DNA of 64,000 nucleotides from an uncultured Bacteroidales bacterium (GCA_902762355.1 CACWNR010000004.1:1-64000); one strand, 5' to 3'; positions 40,433-50,985 are shown, counted from the first letter of the stretch. Numbers and translations are program-made. The notes: a model not told the origin generated them from the sequence alone.

Positions 40433-41909
40433 TAAACCGACTCCCGAACTAAAGCGCGACAGTTATTGGCAATTCCTCTTCCAAAAGCCACAACTGGCGG
40501 ACTGGTTGACCATCCTGTTGTCCTGTCTTGTCGGATATATCTTGATTCGCGTATGCTACCCGACTCCGGCAACCTACTCGGATGCGTTCAGTTATGTCGC
40601 AGCCGCAGAATCCGATCAATTCAGCATCTACCGTCCGTTCGGTTATTCGATGTTTCTGCAGATAGTACATGCTTTGTCTCATAGCATGCAGGCAGTTATT
40701 GCAAGCCAGTTTATTTTGTATGCATTTTCTCTCGGATTGTTTCTGCTGGCCGTCAAACGCTATTATCCGATTCTGCAGACTTGGCTTCGCTCCTTACTGG
40801 AGGTAGTTATCACCCTTGCACCGACGGTCATTTATATGCTGAATGCGCTGATGTCGGATGCACTCTTCTGCTGCCTGATCTTCATTATGCTGGCGATGCT
40901 GCTCGTGCTGATACACGACGATTCGTGGGTAGCGGCAGGCATCTATCTGGCAGCTTTCTTCTGCAGTCTTTTTGTCCGCTATTCGGCTATGTTCTTCCCG
41001 ATAGCTATTATTCCGATACTCCTGTGGGCAGCCAAACCGATACAGCGGTGGGTTACTATCGCCTTAACCTGTGCTCTCTTCGGGGTTTTCTATCAAAACA
41101 TCACCACCAACATGCGTGAGGTCATTCACCGTTCTCAGTTCTCGACAGGTTTTGACGGATGGCAACTCGCGAACAACGGAATGCATGTATTACCGTATAT
41201 TGACGACGAGCAACAACCTGACAACAAACGACTGCGTGATTTGCATCATTTTGTCCAGCCGGCATTCAACGATGTGATTATTGCCAGCACGGACAGCGGC
41301 CGACATGTCACTGCTGCCTTCCTATGGCAGAGCCATTTCCCGCTAAAACAGTATATGTACCGTTACATGCAAACAAATCGTATCGCGTATCCTGTAGCAT
41401 GGGCGCGTTTGGGAGGTGGTTTATATGCCGAGTACGGTAAATGGCTTATTATGCACTATCCGACACTGTTCTGGAAATACTATCTTGGATTGAACACCAA
41501 AAGCGCTTTCTACCCCACCAATCTGGAAATGGTCGGACATTATTCGGAAATACCTTCCGACCAAAAAGACATCGCTTCTTGGTTTGACTTCGACACACAA
41601 CAACCGCATGCAGCCCGATATCCGATTTATGAAAACAAGCTGAAAGACTTTCTGCCCGTCATCGATTTGCTCACATGGCTACTTTTTGCCGGAGCCTTTG
41701 TAATGATCATCGTTCGCCGGCGAACCCTTCTGGCATCCCGCCCGCAACGACTTGCTTTTGCGCTACTCTTTGTTTTCGGGTTTGTCTATTACGGAACAAC
41801 TACCTTTGCATCACCTATAGTCATCCGTTACTGGCTACCGATGTATGCTATCAAGCTGGCATTCGTTTGGATGCTATTGAGCAATTACGTGAAATCCCAA
41901 AATGACTAA
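40413..41909 (+). CDS. Multi-pass membrane protein, probable lipid-linked glycosyltransferase
   Basis: 498 residues from the ATG at 40413 (20 bp inside the previous gene). About ten hydrophobic segments, with a soluble loop near residues 230-385 and a C-terminal pair. The early [17 protein letters not shown] loop after the first helix contains acidic residues in the place of the GT-C catalytic D/E motif. GT-C-like layout, but no family confirmed. Between the oxidoreductase and the YfhO protein. Confidence 0.6.
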   Translation: MNRKTNNKPTPELKRDSYWQFLFQKPQLADWLTILLSCLVGYILIRVCYPTPATYSDAFSYVAAAESDQFSIYRPFGYSMFLQIVHALSHSMQAVIASQFILYAFSLGLFLLAVKRYYPILQTWLRSLLEVVITLAPTVIYMLNALMSDALFCCLIFIMLAMLLVLIHDDSWVAAGIYLAAFFCSLFVRYSAMFFPIAIIPILLWAAKPIQRWVTIALTCALFGVFYQNITTNMREVIHRSQFSTGFDGWQLANNGMHVLPYIDDEQQPDNKRLRDLHHFVQPAFNDVIIASTDSGRHVTAAFLWQSHFPLKQYMYRYMQTNRIAYPVAWARLGGGLYAEYGKWLIMHYPTLFWKYYLGLNTKSAFYPTNLEMVGHYSEIPSDQKDIASWFDFDTQQPHAARYPIYENKLKDFLPVIDLLTWLLFAGAFVMIIVRRRTLLASRPQRLAFALLFVFGFVYYGTTTFASPIVIRYWLPMYAIKLAFVWMLLSNYVKSQND

Positions 41910-41914
41910 ATAAC

Positions 41915-44353
41915 ATGAAGATAGATTGGAAAAAATTAGCGCCGTACATTGTGGCGATCGTCGTATTTATTGGTTTTGCGTTAGTGTACTGCAGTCCGCT
42001 CTTGGACGGCAAAGTGCTGCAATCCGGAGATATCAATACGTGGCAAGGAGCATCGCACGAGTTACGCGAATACAAAGAAGCCACCGGACGTACAGCCTGG
42101 TGGACGAACTCTATGTTCGGCGGCATGCCGGCTTTTCAAGTGAGCGGAAGTACGCCGGCTAACTCGTTCCGTGCGAAAATAGAGAATGCCACCCACCTCG
42201 GATTCCAAGAGAACCTGGGCGCGATAGGTATTCTGATTGCCTACCTGTTCGGCTTCTTCTTTATGCTGCGTTGTTTCAAAATCAACCCGTGGCTGAGTAT
42301 TCTCGGTGCGTTTGCCCTCACGCTCTCCACCTATTATATGCTCATCATCCCTGCCGGTCATATGACCAAAGCCAACGCCTTAGCCTCATTGGCTCCTGTC
42401 ATTGGAGGTGTGTATGCAGTCTTCCGAAAGAACTACTGGCTAGGTGCGCCGCTGATTCTTATATACGGCATCATAGGCGTCACGCTACACCCGCAAATGA
42501 CTTATTACATGGTGCTGCTGATCGCCATCATGGCCTGCGCGGAATTGTACATACATATTCGAGAGAAACGCTGGAAAGACCTCGGCATTGGCGCCGGCAT
42601 ATGTATCCTGTGTGCATTGCTCGTTTTCAGTACCAAACTGAGCTGGTTCCAAATGAACAACGAGTACCTCAAAGAGACCATGCGCGGCGGACATAGTGAG
42701 TTGCGCCAGGCAGAGAAGACGGATGAACAAAAAGCCGGTCTGGATATCAAGTATGCTACCGATTGGAGCTATGGTAAGGCAGAGACATTCACGCTTCTGG
42801 TGCCCAACTTCATGGGCGGCGCCAGCGGATACGATGTAGGAGAGAAATCGGTTCTGTACGACGAACTGGTCAAGGCCCGCGTACCCAAAAGCAGTGCCAA
42901 ACAATTCTGCCAAAGCGCGCCGACTTATTGGGGAGAGAAGATGTTTACCAGCGGAGCCGTGTATGTAGGCGCGGTCATTTGTTTCCTGTTTGTGTTGGGT
43001 CTGATCATTGTGCCCGGAGCATATAAATGGGGATTGCTCATCGCAACTATCCTATCGATCCTTCTTGCGTGGGGAAAGAACTTCATGCCGCTCACGGAAT
43101 GGTTCTTCTATCATTTCCCAATGTACAATAAGTTCCGCGCAGTAGAGTCCATTCTCGTCATCGCCGAGATCACGATGCCGCTATTGGGTTTCTTGGCACT
43201 GCAACAACTCTGGGAGCACCGCGAAGAGAAAGCCAACTATAGCAAACAAGTGCTCCTTGCCGGAGGTATCACGGCCGGTATCTGCCTAATCTTGGCGTTG
43301 TTTGGTGGGGCAATGTTTGATTTCACATCGAGCTACGACAACCAATGGAAAGGGCAAGTGGGAGATGATATCTACGGCATGATCATCGACCAGCGCGCCG
43401 CGATGATGAAGGCCGATGCATGGCGTTCGTTCGGATTTATAGCCGCTGCCGCAGTCGTCGTTTGGCTCTACACATTGGACAAACTCAAGAGCAGCTATAC
43501 CATTGCTATTCTGGCTGCACTTATCTTGATAGATCTCGTACCGGTTGATCGGCGCTTCTTTGGCAGCAAGAATTTTGTTCCCAGGAAAGAGGACAGCCGC
43601 TACTTCGCTATGCAACCATGGGAAGAGCAGATTCTCCAAGACGAGAGTCTCGACTATCGTGTGCTGAATCTCAACACCAACACCTTCAATGACTCGCGTA
43701 CCAGTTATCGTTTCAAATCCATCGGTGGTTACTCGGCCGTCAAACTACGCCGTTATCAGGACTTGATCGATGAGCATATCAGTAAGATGAACTGGAGCGT
43801 ACTCAACATGCTCAACACCAAATATATCGTTACGCGTCAGGGCGTATATCCGAATCCCGATGCAATGGGCAATGCGTGGTTTGTGAATGATGTCCGTTTT
43901 GTTCCGACACCCGACGATGAAAGTGCCGCACTGAACACACTCGACCTCAACCACACGGCGGTAGCAGACGAGCAGTTCCGCGAGGTACTGACCGCTACAG
44001 GTACGCCGAGCAAAGGCGATCAGATCGTATTGACCAAATACGAGTTGGACCGTTTGGACTATACCTATTCGCTGACCAACGAGCGCGTGGCGGTCTTCTC
44101 GGAGATCTACTATCCGACCGGCTGGCATTTGTACTGTGATGGAGAGGAGATTCCTCTCGGTCGCGTGAACTACACGCTCCGTGCCGCAGTACTCCCTGCC
44201 GGAGAACACACCTTACACATGGAGTTTGTCCCTGCTGCCCTCGCCACCGACAAATGGTGCATGGCGCTTTTGATACTGAGCATATTACTCAGCTGCGGAG
44301 GTCTCACATGGCCGTTGTATAAGAAGTATATCCCTTGCAAAAAATGTGCATAA
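41915..44353 (+). CDS. YfhO-family large membrane protein
   Basis: 812 residues. About 12 membrane helices (first at ~10-28), a long periplasmic loop after the first (GDINTWQGASHELREYKEATGRTAW), and a C-terminal beta-rich domain (~590-790), the usual YfhO plan. B. subtilis YfhO glycosylates lipoteichoic acid with a lipid-linked sugar, so a role in surface glycosylation is plausible. Full length. Neighbours are surface-glycan genes. Confidence 0.82.
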   Translation: MKIDWKKLAPYIVAIVVFIGFALVYCSPLLDGKVLQSGDINTWQGASHELREYKEATGRTAWWTNSMFGGMPAFQVSGSTPANSFRAKIENATHLGFQENLGAIGILIAYLFGFFFMLRCFKINPWLSILGAFALTLSTYYMLIIPAGHMTKANALASLAPVIGGVYAVFRKNYWLGAPLILIYGIIGVTLHPQMTYYMVLLIAIMACAELYIHIREKRWKDLGIGAGICILCALLVFSTKLSWFQMNNEYLKETMRGGHSELRQAEKTDEQKAGLDIKYATDWSYGKAETFTLLVPNFMGGASGYDVGEKSVLYDELVKARVPKSSAKQFCQSAPTYWGEKMFTSGAVYVGAVICFLFVLGLIIVPGAYKWGLLIATILSILLAWGKNFMPLTEWFFYHFPMYNKFRAVESILVIAEITMPLLGFLALQQLWEHREEKANYSKQVLLAGGITAGICLILALFGGAMFDFTSSYDNQWKGQVGDDIYGMIIDQRAAMMKADAWRSFGFIAAAAVVVWLYTLDKLKSSYTIAILAALILIDLVPVDRRFFGSKNFVPRKEDSRYFAMQPWEEQILQDESLDYRVLNLNTNTFNDSRTSYRFKSIGGYSAVKLRRYQDLIDEHISKMNWSVLNMLNTKYIVTRQGVYPNPDAMGNAWFVNDVRFVPTPDDESAALNTLDLNHTAVADEQFREVLTATGTPSKGDQIVLTKYELDRLDYTYSLTNERVAVFSEIYYPTGWHLYCDGEEIPLGRVNYTLRAAVLPAGEHTLHMEFVPAALATDKWCMALLILSILLSCGGLTWPLYKKYIPCKKCA

Positions 44354-44355
44354 AC

Positions 44356-45093
44356 ATGCCGCTTCGATCCTTACATATCGTCATGCCGATGGCAGGAGAA
44401 GGGAGTCGGTTCCTAAAAGAAGGATGGACCACTCCGAAACCGTTGATTCAGTTGCACGGGATGCCGCTGTTTAAGCGTGCCATCGGAAGTGTGCAGGCGG
44501 ACGGAATGCGGATGAAGTATTCGTTTATTGTGCGACAGAACCACATTGACGAATACAGCATAGACAAGGGAATACAATCCTTTTTGCCTGAAGCCAACAT
44601 CTTCTCTGTTAAGCAGACAACACGCGGAGCGGTTGAGACATGCCTGATGGCCGAGAGTGCCATTGACGATAATGATGCGGTAGTAGTGATGGATTGTGAC
44701 TTAGAGTTTCGGAGCAAGCGGTTCATCGAACTGATCAAGTCTGCGTTGGCCAAGTGCGGAGAAGAAGCCGAAGGAGGCGCACTGGTGTCGTTTGAGAGCG
44801 ATAGTCCCAAATACAGTTATGCGCAGATAGATGAGAACAATGTGGTGCTACGCACCGCAGAGAAAGAAGTAATCAGCCACCATGCATTGTGCGGTGCGTA
44901 CTTCTTCAGTTCCGGCAGACGATTCAAACAGGTGGCGCACTTATTGATGAACGAACAGAACTTTGCCAAGCCGGAGTACTACGTGTCGCTGTTGTATAAC
45001 TATCTGATTGCCGCCGGAGAAAAAATAATTTTGGCTCCAATGGAGGAATATTACTCATACGGAACACCCGAAGAATTAAAACGCTACTTATGA
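44356..45093 (+). CDS. LicC-like nucleotidyltransferase
   Basis: 245 residues from the ATG at 44356, two bases after the YfhO stop (upstream TTG/ATG starts overlap YfhO). 'VMPMAGEGSRFLKEGWTTPK' is the nucleotide-binding signature and VVVMDCDLEF holds the metal-binding Asp pair. SHHALCGAYFF and EYYSYGTPEEL complete a sugar- or choline-phosphate nucleotidyltransferase fold. It probably makes an NDP-activated group for the surface glycan. Coupled to the HAD gene by 4 bp. Confidence 0.78.
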   Translation: MPLRSLHIVMPMAGEGSRFLKEGWTTPKPLIQLHGMPLFKRAIGSVQADGMRMKYSFIVRQNHIDEYSIDKGIQSFLPEANIFSVKQTTRGAVETCLMAESAIDDNDAVVVMDCDLEFRSKRFIELIKSALAKCGEEAEGGALVSFESDSPKYSYAQIDENNVVLRTAEKEVISHHALCGAYFFSSGRRFKQVAHLLMNEQNFAKPEYYVSLLYNYLIAAGEKIILAPMEEYYSYGTPEELKRYL

Positions 45094-45650
45094 TTAAAGC
45101 TGTTATATGCGATTTTGATGGTACGTTAGCCGATACGTTTGCGGCGAACTACCATGCCTACCAAAAGGCCTTCGAAGAGCAGGGACTTGCTCTGACCGAG
45201 GAGGCCTATCGTGCCGCTTTTGGTTTGCGTTATGATGATTTCATGCGCAAGATGGACATTCACGATTCGCACATAGCACAAGCGATTCGGGAACGTAAGA
45301 AAGAACTCTATCCGCATTCCTTCCATTTGCTGCGCCCGAATAACAGGCTGCTGGATTTTGTTCGCGCAATGCACCATAGCGATGTAAAAACGGCGATCGC
45401 GTCAACGGCACGCAAAGAGAACCTACAAAATGTGGTGGCCTATCTGGGGATCGAAAAAGACTTTGATCTGATTCAATGTGGTAATGATGTACGCCACGGC
45501 AAACCCGATCCGGAGATCTACGTACGCGTCATGGAGGCGCTGCACGTTCGTCCGGAAGAGACGCTGATTTTTGAAGATACAGAAATAGGTATCCAAGCGG
45601 CACAAGCCAGCGGAGCACAATGTATTCAAGTAACAAGCAGTTGGTATTGA
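45090..45650 (+). CDS. HAD-family phosphatase
   Basis: 186 residues. CDFDGTLADTF (nucleophile Asp and general acid), a helical cap, KTAIASTARK, and IFEDTEIGIQAAQASGA identify a subfamily I HAD of the phosphoglycolate/beta-phosphoglucomutase type. In this cassette it may dephosphorylate the precursor activated by the nucleotidyltransferase. Confidence 0.85.
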   Translation: MIKAVICDFDGTLADTFAANYHAYQKAFEEQGLALTEEAYRAAFGLRYDDFMRKMDIHDSHIAQAIRERKKELYPHSFHLLRPNNRLLDFVRAMHHSDVKTAIASTARKENLQNVVAYLGIEKDFDLIQCGNDVRHGKPDPEIYVRVMEALHVRPEETLIFEDTEIGIQAAQASGAQCIQVTSSWY

Positions 45651-45657
45651 GATTAAA

Positions 45658-46521
45658 ATGGAACTAATCGTAAAGGGACATAGCGGATTCAGCATAGATA
45701 TCGTTCGGGAAGGAACGAACCTATATGTGTATAAGCGCTGTAGCGATGCCGATAAAGCGGAACGATTGATGCGGCAGGCAGCGAAACAAGAACAGGCTAC
45801 CGGCTTTCATTATAGCGGTTTTCAAACCCCGCATATTATTGCTACCGAACACAACGCAAACGGTGCGTCCATCAAGATGGATTATATCTACTCCCGCAAT
45901 TTTATGGAGTATTTTGAGTCCGCAGGCTTTGAGCAAATAGATTATTTCATCCAGACCCTGATCCGGTTTATCGAAGAAGAGTTGGCGCATTCGCCCATAC
46001 AAGTCATTCCGGTAGAAATAGTGAATAGCAAATTCCTATCCGTCAAAAAGACCATCGCCTCCAATGCGCATATTCGCAAAGATAATACGCTATCATCCAT
46101 CATGGAGAAGGCAGAGCGATTACTTACCGGTATTACCGAATGGCGTTTGCCTGTCGGTATCTGTCATGGTGATCTGACTTTCTCGAATATACTCTTTACT
46201 GCCAACACGTATTACCTCATCGATTTTCTGGATTCGTTCATTGAGTCGCCGCTGATGGATATCGTTAAACTGCGGCAGGACTCGGCGCATATCTGGTCGG
46301 CAAAACTATACACCAAACCCTATGACCCGATTCGTTTGGGGATTATCTCCCGTAAGATTGATACAGAACTGGAAACTTACTTCCAACAATACAATTGGTA
46401 CAATGCATACTATCTGCCGCTGCAAGTGCTGAATTTGTTGCGCGTGCTGCAGTACGCCACAGAAGACGCTATTGTTGATGATTTAGAAACCGAACTAACC
46501 ACATTGCTCTATGCCGTTTAA
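45658..46521 (+). CDS. Aminoglycoside/choline-kinase-like phosphotransferase
   Basis: 287 residues. The Brenner motif GICHGDLTFSNILF (~169-182) and the DFG-like LIDFLDSF (~189-196) mark a small-molecule kinase of the APH/choline-kinase fold. It lies between a HAD phosphatase and the nucleotidyltransferase paralogue, so phosphorylation of a sugar or amino alcohol ahead of nucleotide activation is likely. Overlaps the next gene by 11 bp. Confidence 0.75.
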   Translation: MELIVKGHSGFSIDIVREGTNLYVYKRCSDADKAERLMRQAAKQEQATGFHYSGFQTPHIIATEHNANGASIKMDYIYSRNFMEYFESAGFEQIDYFIQTLIRFIEEELAHSPIQVIPVEIVNSKFLSVKKTIASNAHIRKDNTLSSIMEKAERLLTGITEWRLPVGICHGDLTFSNILFTANTYYLIDFLDSFIESPLMDIVKLRQDSAHIWSAKLYTKPYDPIRLGIISRKIDTELETYFQQYNWYNAYYLPLQVLNLLRVLQYATEDAIVDDLETELTTLLYAV

Positions 46522-47191
46522 CCTCATCGTCCCTATAGCATCCTATAAGAGTGAGTTTTTAAATGCTCTTCCACCTGTTTTCGTCAAGGACGAAGAAGGA
46601 CTGATGCCGTGTATCAAAGCTGTCCAAGCATTGGATCTTTCGCTCTTTGATCATATCTATTTCACGATTCTGCGTTCATTGGACAACCGGCATGACTTAC
46701 AAGCGCGCCTTCAGGAACAGTTCTATCGTATCGGACTATCGAAAGCCGAGATCGTGGTACTGGAGAACCCGACGATTTCTCAACCGGAGACGATCTACCA
46801 AACGATTCAACAAGCACATATTGAAGGCGCTATCTTTATTAAAGATGCCGACTGCAGTTTCACCGGAGAAGTATTACCACAAAATGGCGTGGTCATCTAT
46901 CCGCTGGAATCTCTGCCCTGGGTAAATCCGCAAAACAAGAGTTATGTGGCGGTCGATGATAATTTTTATGTGACCAACATCATCGAAAAGAAAATCATCA
47001 GCCATTATTTCCTTGCCGGAGGGTATTGTTTCGAAGATGCACAATTGTACTGCCGATACTATGAGCCCTTTGCCGGACAAAAAGGATTGTATCTGTCGCA
47101 TATCATCTATTCCATGCTTTTGGACAAACACCTCTTCCGACCGATTTTAGCCACCGAATATACTGATTTTGAAATGCCGAAAACTGTATGA
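46511..47191 (+). CDS. Degenerate nucleotidyltransferase paralogue
   Basis: 226 residues that align by eye with the LicC-like protein at 44356: FIKDADCSF for VVMDCDLEF, KKIISHYFLAGGYCF for KEVISHHALCGAYFF, and GLYLSHIIYSMLL for YYVSLLYNYLI. The N-terminal nucleotide-binding loop GEGSRF is replaced by SYKSEF, so it probably does not bind NTP in the usual way. It could be an inactive regulatory subunit or act on a different donor. Coupled to the next gene by 4 bp. Confidence 0.6.
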   Translation: MPFNLIVPIASYKSEFLNALPPVFVKDEEGLMPCIKAVQALDLSLFDHIYFTILRSLDNRHDLQARLQEQFYRIGLSKAEIVVLENPTISQPETIYQTIQQAHIEGAIFIKDADCSFTGEVLPQNGVVIYPLESLPWVNPQNKSYVAVDDNFYVTNIIEKKIISHYFLAGGYCFEDAQLYCRYYEPFAGQKGLYLSHIIYSMLLDKHLFRPILATEYTDFEMPKTV

Positions 47192-48387
47192 GCAAGAATA
47201 TACCTACTGTTGTTATCACCAAGATGTCGCCTCGCTGGCGTCCGTTCCAAATATTTATTTTGGGACTATACGAAATGGAACGCTTGGGAGAAATCAAACT
47301 AAAATTCCGTTGTGATTGGTTCTACCGGATATCTACTATTCTTCCTGATCTTCCCCATTTAGGCGGCATTATGCATCAATTGGCAGCCTACTTCCTCAAC
47401 GATTCATATACGATGGAAGGATACGTAGAGAAAGAGGGTAAGCGTCGCACCTTTTGTATTGATAGTGATGATAGTCCTCATTGTTATGATGGGCAACTAT
47501 TAGATAATGTAGACATATATTTCAAGACACAATGCCCTAAAGAAATCGATATTGAAAAGGGATTCCGATTAACAGATGATGTTTATCTGCCGTATTGCGA
47601 TCACAGACATGTCAATCCAAAACTATCTTTAACCGCACGCGGAGAACGAATACCCTTGCCGAACCTAAAGCAGAATATACATAAGATTCGTCCTTCGGTA
47701 GTCGGTTTCCGCCGTTTAGCTGACGGCAATAGTTATAGCGCATTGCGCAATGGGTTTGATTCGTATCGCAAGGGTATTTTGCAAAAAGCGAACAAAAAAC
47801 TCATGTGCTATTTCGGAAATGCACAAGGACCTATTCCTATGCATGATTTGCATGGTCCTGATTATGAGAGTGACGGATTCATTATGGGTGCTTTTCCCCA
47901 ATTACACCACCCGAACGAAAAAAGAGCCACTATTGCGGATATTATAGGCCAATTAGGAGAACAATATGACGCACGTGTTATTTCCCAACAAGCCACCAAT
48001 GACAAACAAGCCGTCAAACGCACTGATTTGATTATCCCCATTGAGGATTTTTGTGCACATATATCCAATTTCCAATACAACTGCAATGTGTCGGGACTTC
48101 GAATGAGCATGCCCAATCGCTTCATGGAAAGTTTTATAGTCGGAACAGCCATCGTGACCGACAAATTGGCGGTCAAATGGTACTTACCGTTTGAAGAGGA
48201 AGTAGTGGAACTGGAAGAAATGGGGTATTTACCCAAAGATAGCGTCAACTGGAACAGAGTAACCCAACAAATAAAGGCTCTTCCCGAAATTAGCAAAGAG
48301 ACCGTCAATAAACATTTTGAAGAGAAATGGGCACCGGTTCCTGTGGCTCGCTATTTAGTCAAGACCGTCTTAGACGCAGCCAAGTAA
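47188..48387 (+). CDS. Probable glycosyltransferase of the surface-glycan locus, family unclear
   Basis: 399 residues, soluble, no signal. The end contains 'RMSMPNRFMESFIVGTAIVTDKLAVKWYLPF', similar to the nucleotide-sugar-binding half of GT-B enzymes (a target for an E/R pair), but I cannot place it in a numbered family. Lower GC than genes such as dnaE. Last gene of the + run; its 3' end overlaps the convergent GT2 gene by 18 bp. Confidence 0.5.
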   Translation: MSKNIPTVVITKMSPRWRPFQIFILGLYEMERLGEIKLKFRCDWFYRISTILPDLPHLGGIMHQLAAYFLNDSYTMEGYVEKEGKRRTFCIDSDDSPHCYDGQLLDNVDIYFKTQCPKEIDIEKGFRLTDDVYLPYCDHRHVNPKLSLTARGERIPLPNLKQNIHKIRPSVVGFRRLADGNSYSALRNGFDSYRKGILQKANKKLMCYFGNAQGPIPMHDLHGPDYESDGFIMGAFPQLHHPNEKRATIADIIGQLGEQYDARVISQQATNDKQAVKRTDLIIPIEDFCAHISNFQYNCNVSGLRMSMPNRFMESFIVGTAIVTDKLAVKWYLPFEEEVVELEEMGYLPKDSVNWNRVTQQIKALPEISKETVNKHFEEKWAPVPVARYLVKTVLDAAK

Positions 48388-49278
48388 CCCTTTCGTCACA
48401 TTTCTTCTGAACAATACCAGTTTCCATCCTTTCATCGGGTGGAAACTTATTGTATATAGGCATAGTAAAACGAGTGTGCCGCCCCACTTAATCGCTTCTT
48501 TGAAAAGGCGGTTGATGTATTTGCCTTTGCCGATTGCTAAGGTTCGTTGCCGCTCACTCATACCAATTTGCTTAGTCAAGCGGTCGAAATAATCACGCTC
48601 TAGTTTCTTCTGAGGAATGATATGATGCAGAATCATCTTCGGCAGATACATAAACCGCATTCCTTGCGCTTTCATCTTATCGAAGATATCCTTCTCTTCC
48701 GAGCCCATGAGTCCGTTGCCTTTGCGTCCTAAGGCCGTATTGAATAAGCCTACTTTCTTAAATACTTCTGCTCGATAGGCAGCATTCCCGCCTCCCGGAT
48801 AACGTTCGCCCGGGAAAGGACGTATCTCGTCTCCAAAATACAAATACCCGCATAGCAGCTCCTTCGTATAACGCGTCATCCATTTCGGTTCCTGCGTATC
48901 TTCGTAAAGCGGAATGATCGGCCCTCCAACAGCATCTATCTCTTCGTGCGCGCACAGGTATTCCGTTATCGTGCGCAGATACCATGTATCTATCAGTGCA
49001 TCGTCGTCGATATAAACGATCAGATCCCCTTTTGCCTCCTTGATACCCTTATTGCGCGCAGCAGACAATCCCTGCTCGGGCTCCACACAATAACGGAAAT
49101 TAACGTCTTTATGAGCCGCAGCAAAGGCCTCACATATCTCGCGGGTGTTATCCGTGCAGTTATTATCCACGAGCACGATCTCGTACTCGCTTTTGGGCAA
49201 ATCATTCGCAGCAATACTCTCCAACAGATTGCCAATATATTTCGCCCGGTTATAGGTACAGATGATGGCTGTTAGCAT
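48370..49278 (-). CDS. Glycosyltransferase family 2
   Basis: 302 residues. MLTAIICTYNRAKYIGNLLES, EIVLVDNNCTD, GLSAARNKGI, LIVYIDDDAL (DXD metal site) and 'GGNAAYRAEVFKKVGLFN' are GT2 hallmarks. A C-terminal amphipathic region near residue 255 (TLVLLCLYTISFHP) suggests membrane association. It is 4 genes from the first gene of the minus-strand unit and overlaps the next by 7 bp. Confidence 0.92.
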   Translation of the reverse strand: MLTAIICTYNRAKYIGNLLESIAANDLPKSEYEIVLVDNNCTDNTREICEAFAAAHKDVNFRYCVEPEQGLSAARNKGIKEAKGDLIVYIDDDALIDTWYLRTITEYLCAHEEIDAVGGPIIPLYEDTQEPKWMTRYTKELLCGYLYFGDEIRPFPGERYPGGGNAAYRAEVFKKVGLFNTALGRKGNGLMGSEEKDIFDKMKAQGMRFMYLPKMILHHIIPQKKLERDYFDRLTKQIGMSERQRTLAIGKGKYINRLFKEAIKWGGTLVLLCLYTISFHPMKGWKLVLFRRNVTKGLLGCV

Positions 49279-50168
49279 GGCTTATTCCCGTTTATTAAGA
49301 CATCATAAAATGTGCCCTTCTTAGTAATATCAATGCCGTACTCATCAAACTTATAGGTCAGCTTATGAATCGAAGATAGTTGTGTCGCCAATTGATAAGC
49401 CTTATCACTATATGGCTTTGATAATAAGTGTATAAGGTAATCCATTTTATACCAATAAACAAATGGCATTTTCTCCAATGACCTCCTGTTTGCTTCTGAT
49501 GCGTCAAATGCTATAGCAAAGAAGAGATGTATGATACTATAAGAAATCAATTTGTTCTCATGCTCCCAATACTCATAGTGCAAAGACAACACATCATTTA
49601 TAACCGGATGATTAGCGCATGCTGATATAAATGGAGATTCTACTTTGATAGCTCCCCTTCTGTCCGTGCTAAAGCAGAATATCTCTGCATTTTGAATATA
49701 ATCTGGTAAGATGTCTGTGAGCAAAATTGTTGCATCTATCCAAGTACCTCCGTATTTTTGGAGTAAAGATAAGCGAATTATATCAGCAAACTGCGTATGC
49801 TTGATGATCCCCTTATCATGCTTTTCGCATATATAGTCAGGGAGAGATATATACTTTTGTATATTATTCGCATCTATTACAACAACTTCGTTTCCTCCGG
49901 CATATTGCCTCATTGAAGATATACATTTTTTTACAAGAAGAGGAGCATTGTCTTCTCCTTGCCACCAACATGTCCATATAATCTTCGCTTTCGGAGATAA
50001 TTCACTATTAGGATTCGACTTGCAAGCATACTTATAACGCTGCAAATATTCATAAGCACCATAACGGGCACAAACATCTTGAACCTCTGCATTCGGCCTA
50101 AGCCATTGTTTCAACTTATGCCACATGGCAACTATGCCTATTTGCTTTGTGCGTTGCAATATTTTCAT
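49272..50168 (-). CDS. Capsular-polysaccharide-synthesis-type glycosyltransferase (GT32-like)
   Basis: 298 residues. 'KAKIIWTCWWQGEDNAPLLVKKCISSMR' and 'HTQFADIIRLSLLQKYGGTWIDAT', with the DXD-like GGTWIDA, mark the capsule synthesis/GT32 group that transfers a hexose. AT-rich compared with the chromosome around it. Surface-glycan assembly is inferred. Confidence 0.8.
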   Translation of the reverse strand: MKILQRTKQIGIVAMWHKLKQWLRPNAEVQDVCARYGAYEYLQRYKYACKSNPNSELSPKAKIIWTCWWQGEDNAPLLVKKCISSMRQYAGGNEVVVIDANNIQKYISLPDYICEKHDKGIIKHTQFADIIRLSLLQKYGGTWIDATILLTDILPDYIQNAEIFCFSTDRRGAIKVESPFISACANHPVINDVLSLHYEYWEHENKLISYSIIHLFFAIAFDASEANRRSLEKMPFVYWYKMDYLIHLLSKPYSDKAYQLATQLSSIHKLTYKFDEYGIDITKKGTFYDVLINGNKPC

Positions 50169-50196
50169 TGTATCGACTATTTATTATTAAACAGCA

Positions 50197-50985
50197 TTAT
50201 GCCTCATCCAAAAATGTTATTTTTGCCAAGTGCGTTTCACGCTTATCTTCTGGTGGTATTTGCATGTAATCACCATACAGTGTTGTCAGATAAGCATCTG
50301 GATTATGGGGTGCATAAAAAAGATGCCCTTCAAACTCAATTTCGCTTAATGGAAATATGTCATTTTCCGCTATGTGATTATACGAAAGCCAACCATAAGT
50401 ATGTCCCCATTGATGAGAGTGAAATAATTTTGTCCATAGACGGCATACTCCCACGCAAAATATTGCCGGCAAATAGCATAGATATCCTAATAATTTCTCT
50501 ATAAATCTGTCACTATAATGGCGCATTCCTCTAAGACAACGTATGTACACGAAATCGATAATGTCTTTTAATCGTTGTGAAACAACTTCTTCAACTGGAA
50601 TCAAATCTACAAATATACCTCTTTCCGTCATTCGTTTACATCCGGGATCTTCAAAAATAGAATTTTTATCACGTACTTTGCTAATAATTAGATGGTGATT
50701 CATATCTAGTGTTATGTCTTGATAACACATATTGGGGGGCAATTCTGCTTGAAGTATTTTGCGAATTTTAGGGATATCCTTCCATAATACATTGATATCT
50801 AAATCGTCATCCCAAGGAATAAATCCTCCATGTCTAACTGCACCAAGAAGCGTTCCTCCCTCTAACCAGTATTCAATGCCATTTTTTCGAAAAATCTTAT
50901 CAATCTCAAGCATAATATCCAACATCCGCATTTGTGCCTTGCGGAGTGTTGATCCTTCTGGATTATATTTTCGTAGATCCTCCAT
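50197..50985 (-). CDS. LicD-family phosphotransferase
   Basis: 262 residues. EYWLEGGTLLGAVRHGGFIP followed by WDDDLDINV (residues ~38-66) is the LicD signature with the metal-binding acidic cluster. LicD proteins transfer phosphocholine or another phospho-alcohol from a CDP carrier to a glycan. The start shares one base with the stop of the upstream fusion gene (TAATG), so the two form a coupled pair with a cytidylyltransferase. Low GC, which suggests horizontal transfer of this block. Confidence 0.9.
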   Translation of the reverse strand: MEDLRKYNPEGSTLRKAQMRMLDIMLEIDKIFRKNGIEYWLEGGTLLGAVRHGGFIPWDDDLDINVLWKDIPKIRKILQAELPPNMCYQDITLDMNHHLIISKVRDKNSIFEDPGCKRMTERGIFVDLIPVEEVVSQRLKDIIDFVYIRCLRGMRHYSDRFIEKLLGYLCYLPAIFCVGVCRLWTKLFHSHQWGHTYGWLSYNHIAENDIFPLSEIEFEGHLFYAPHNPDAYLTTLYGDYMQIPPEDKRETHLAKITFLDEA

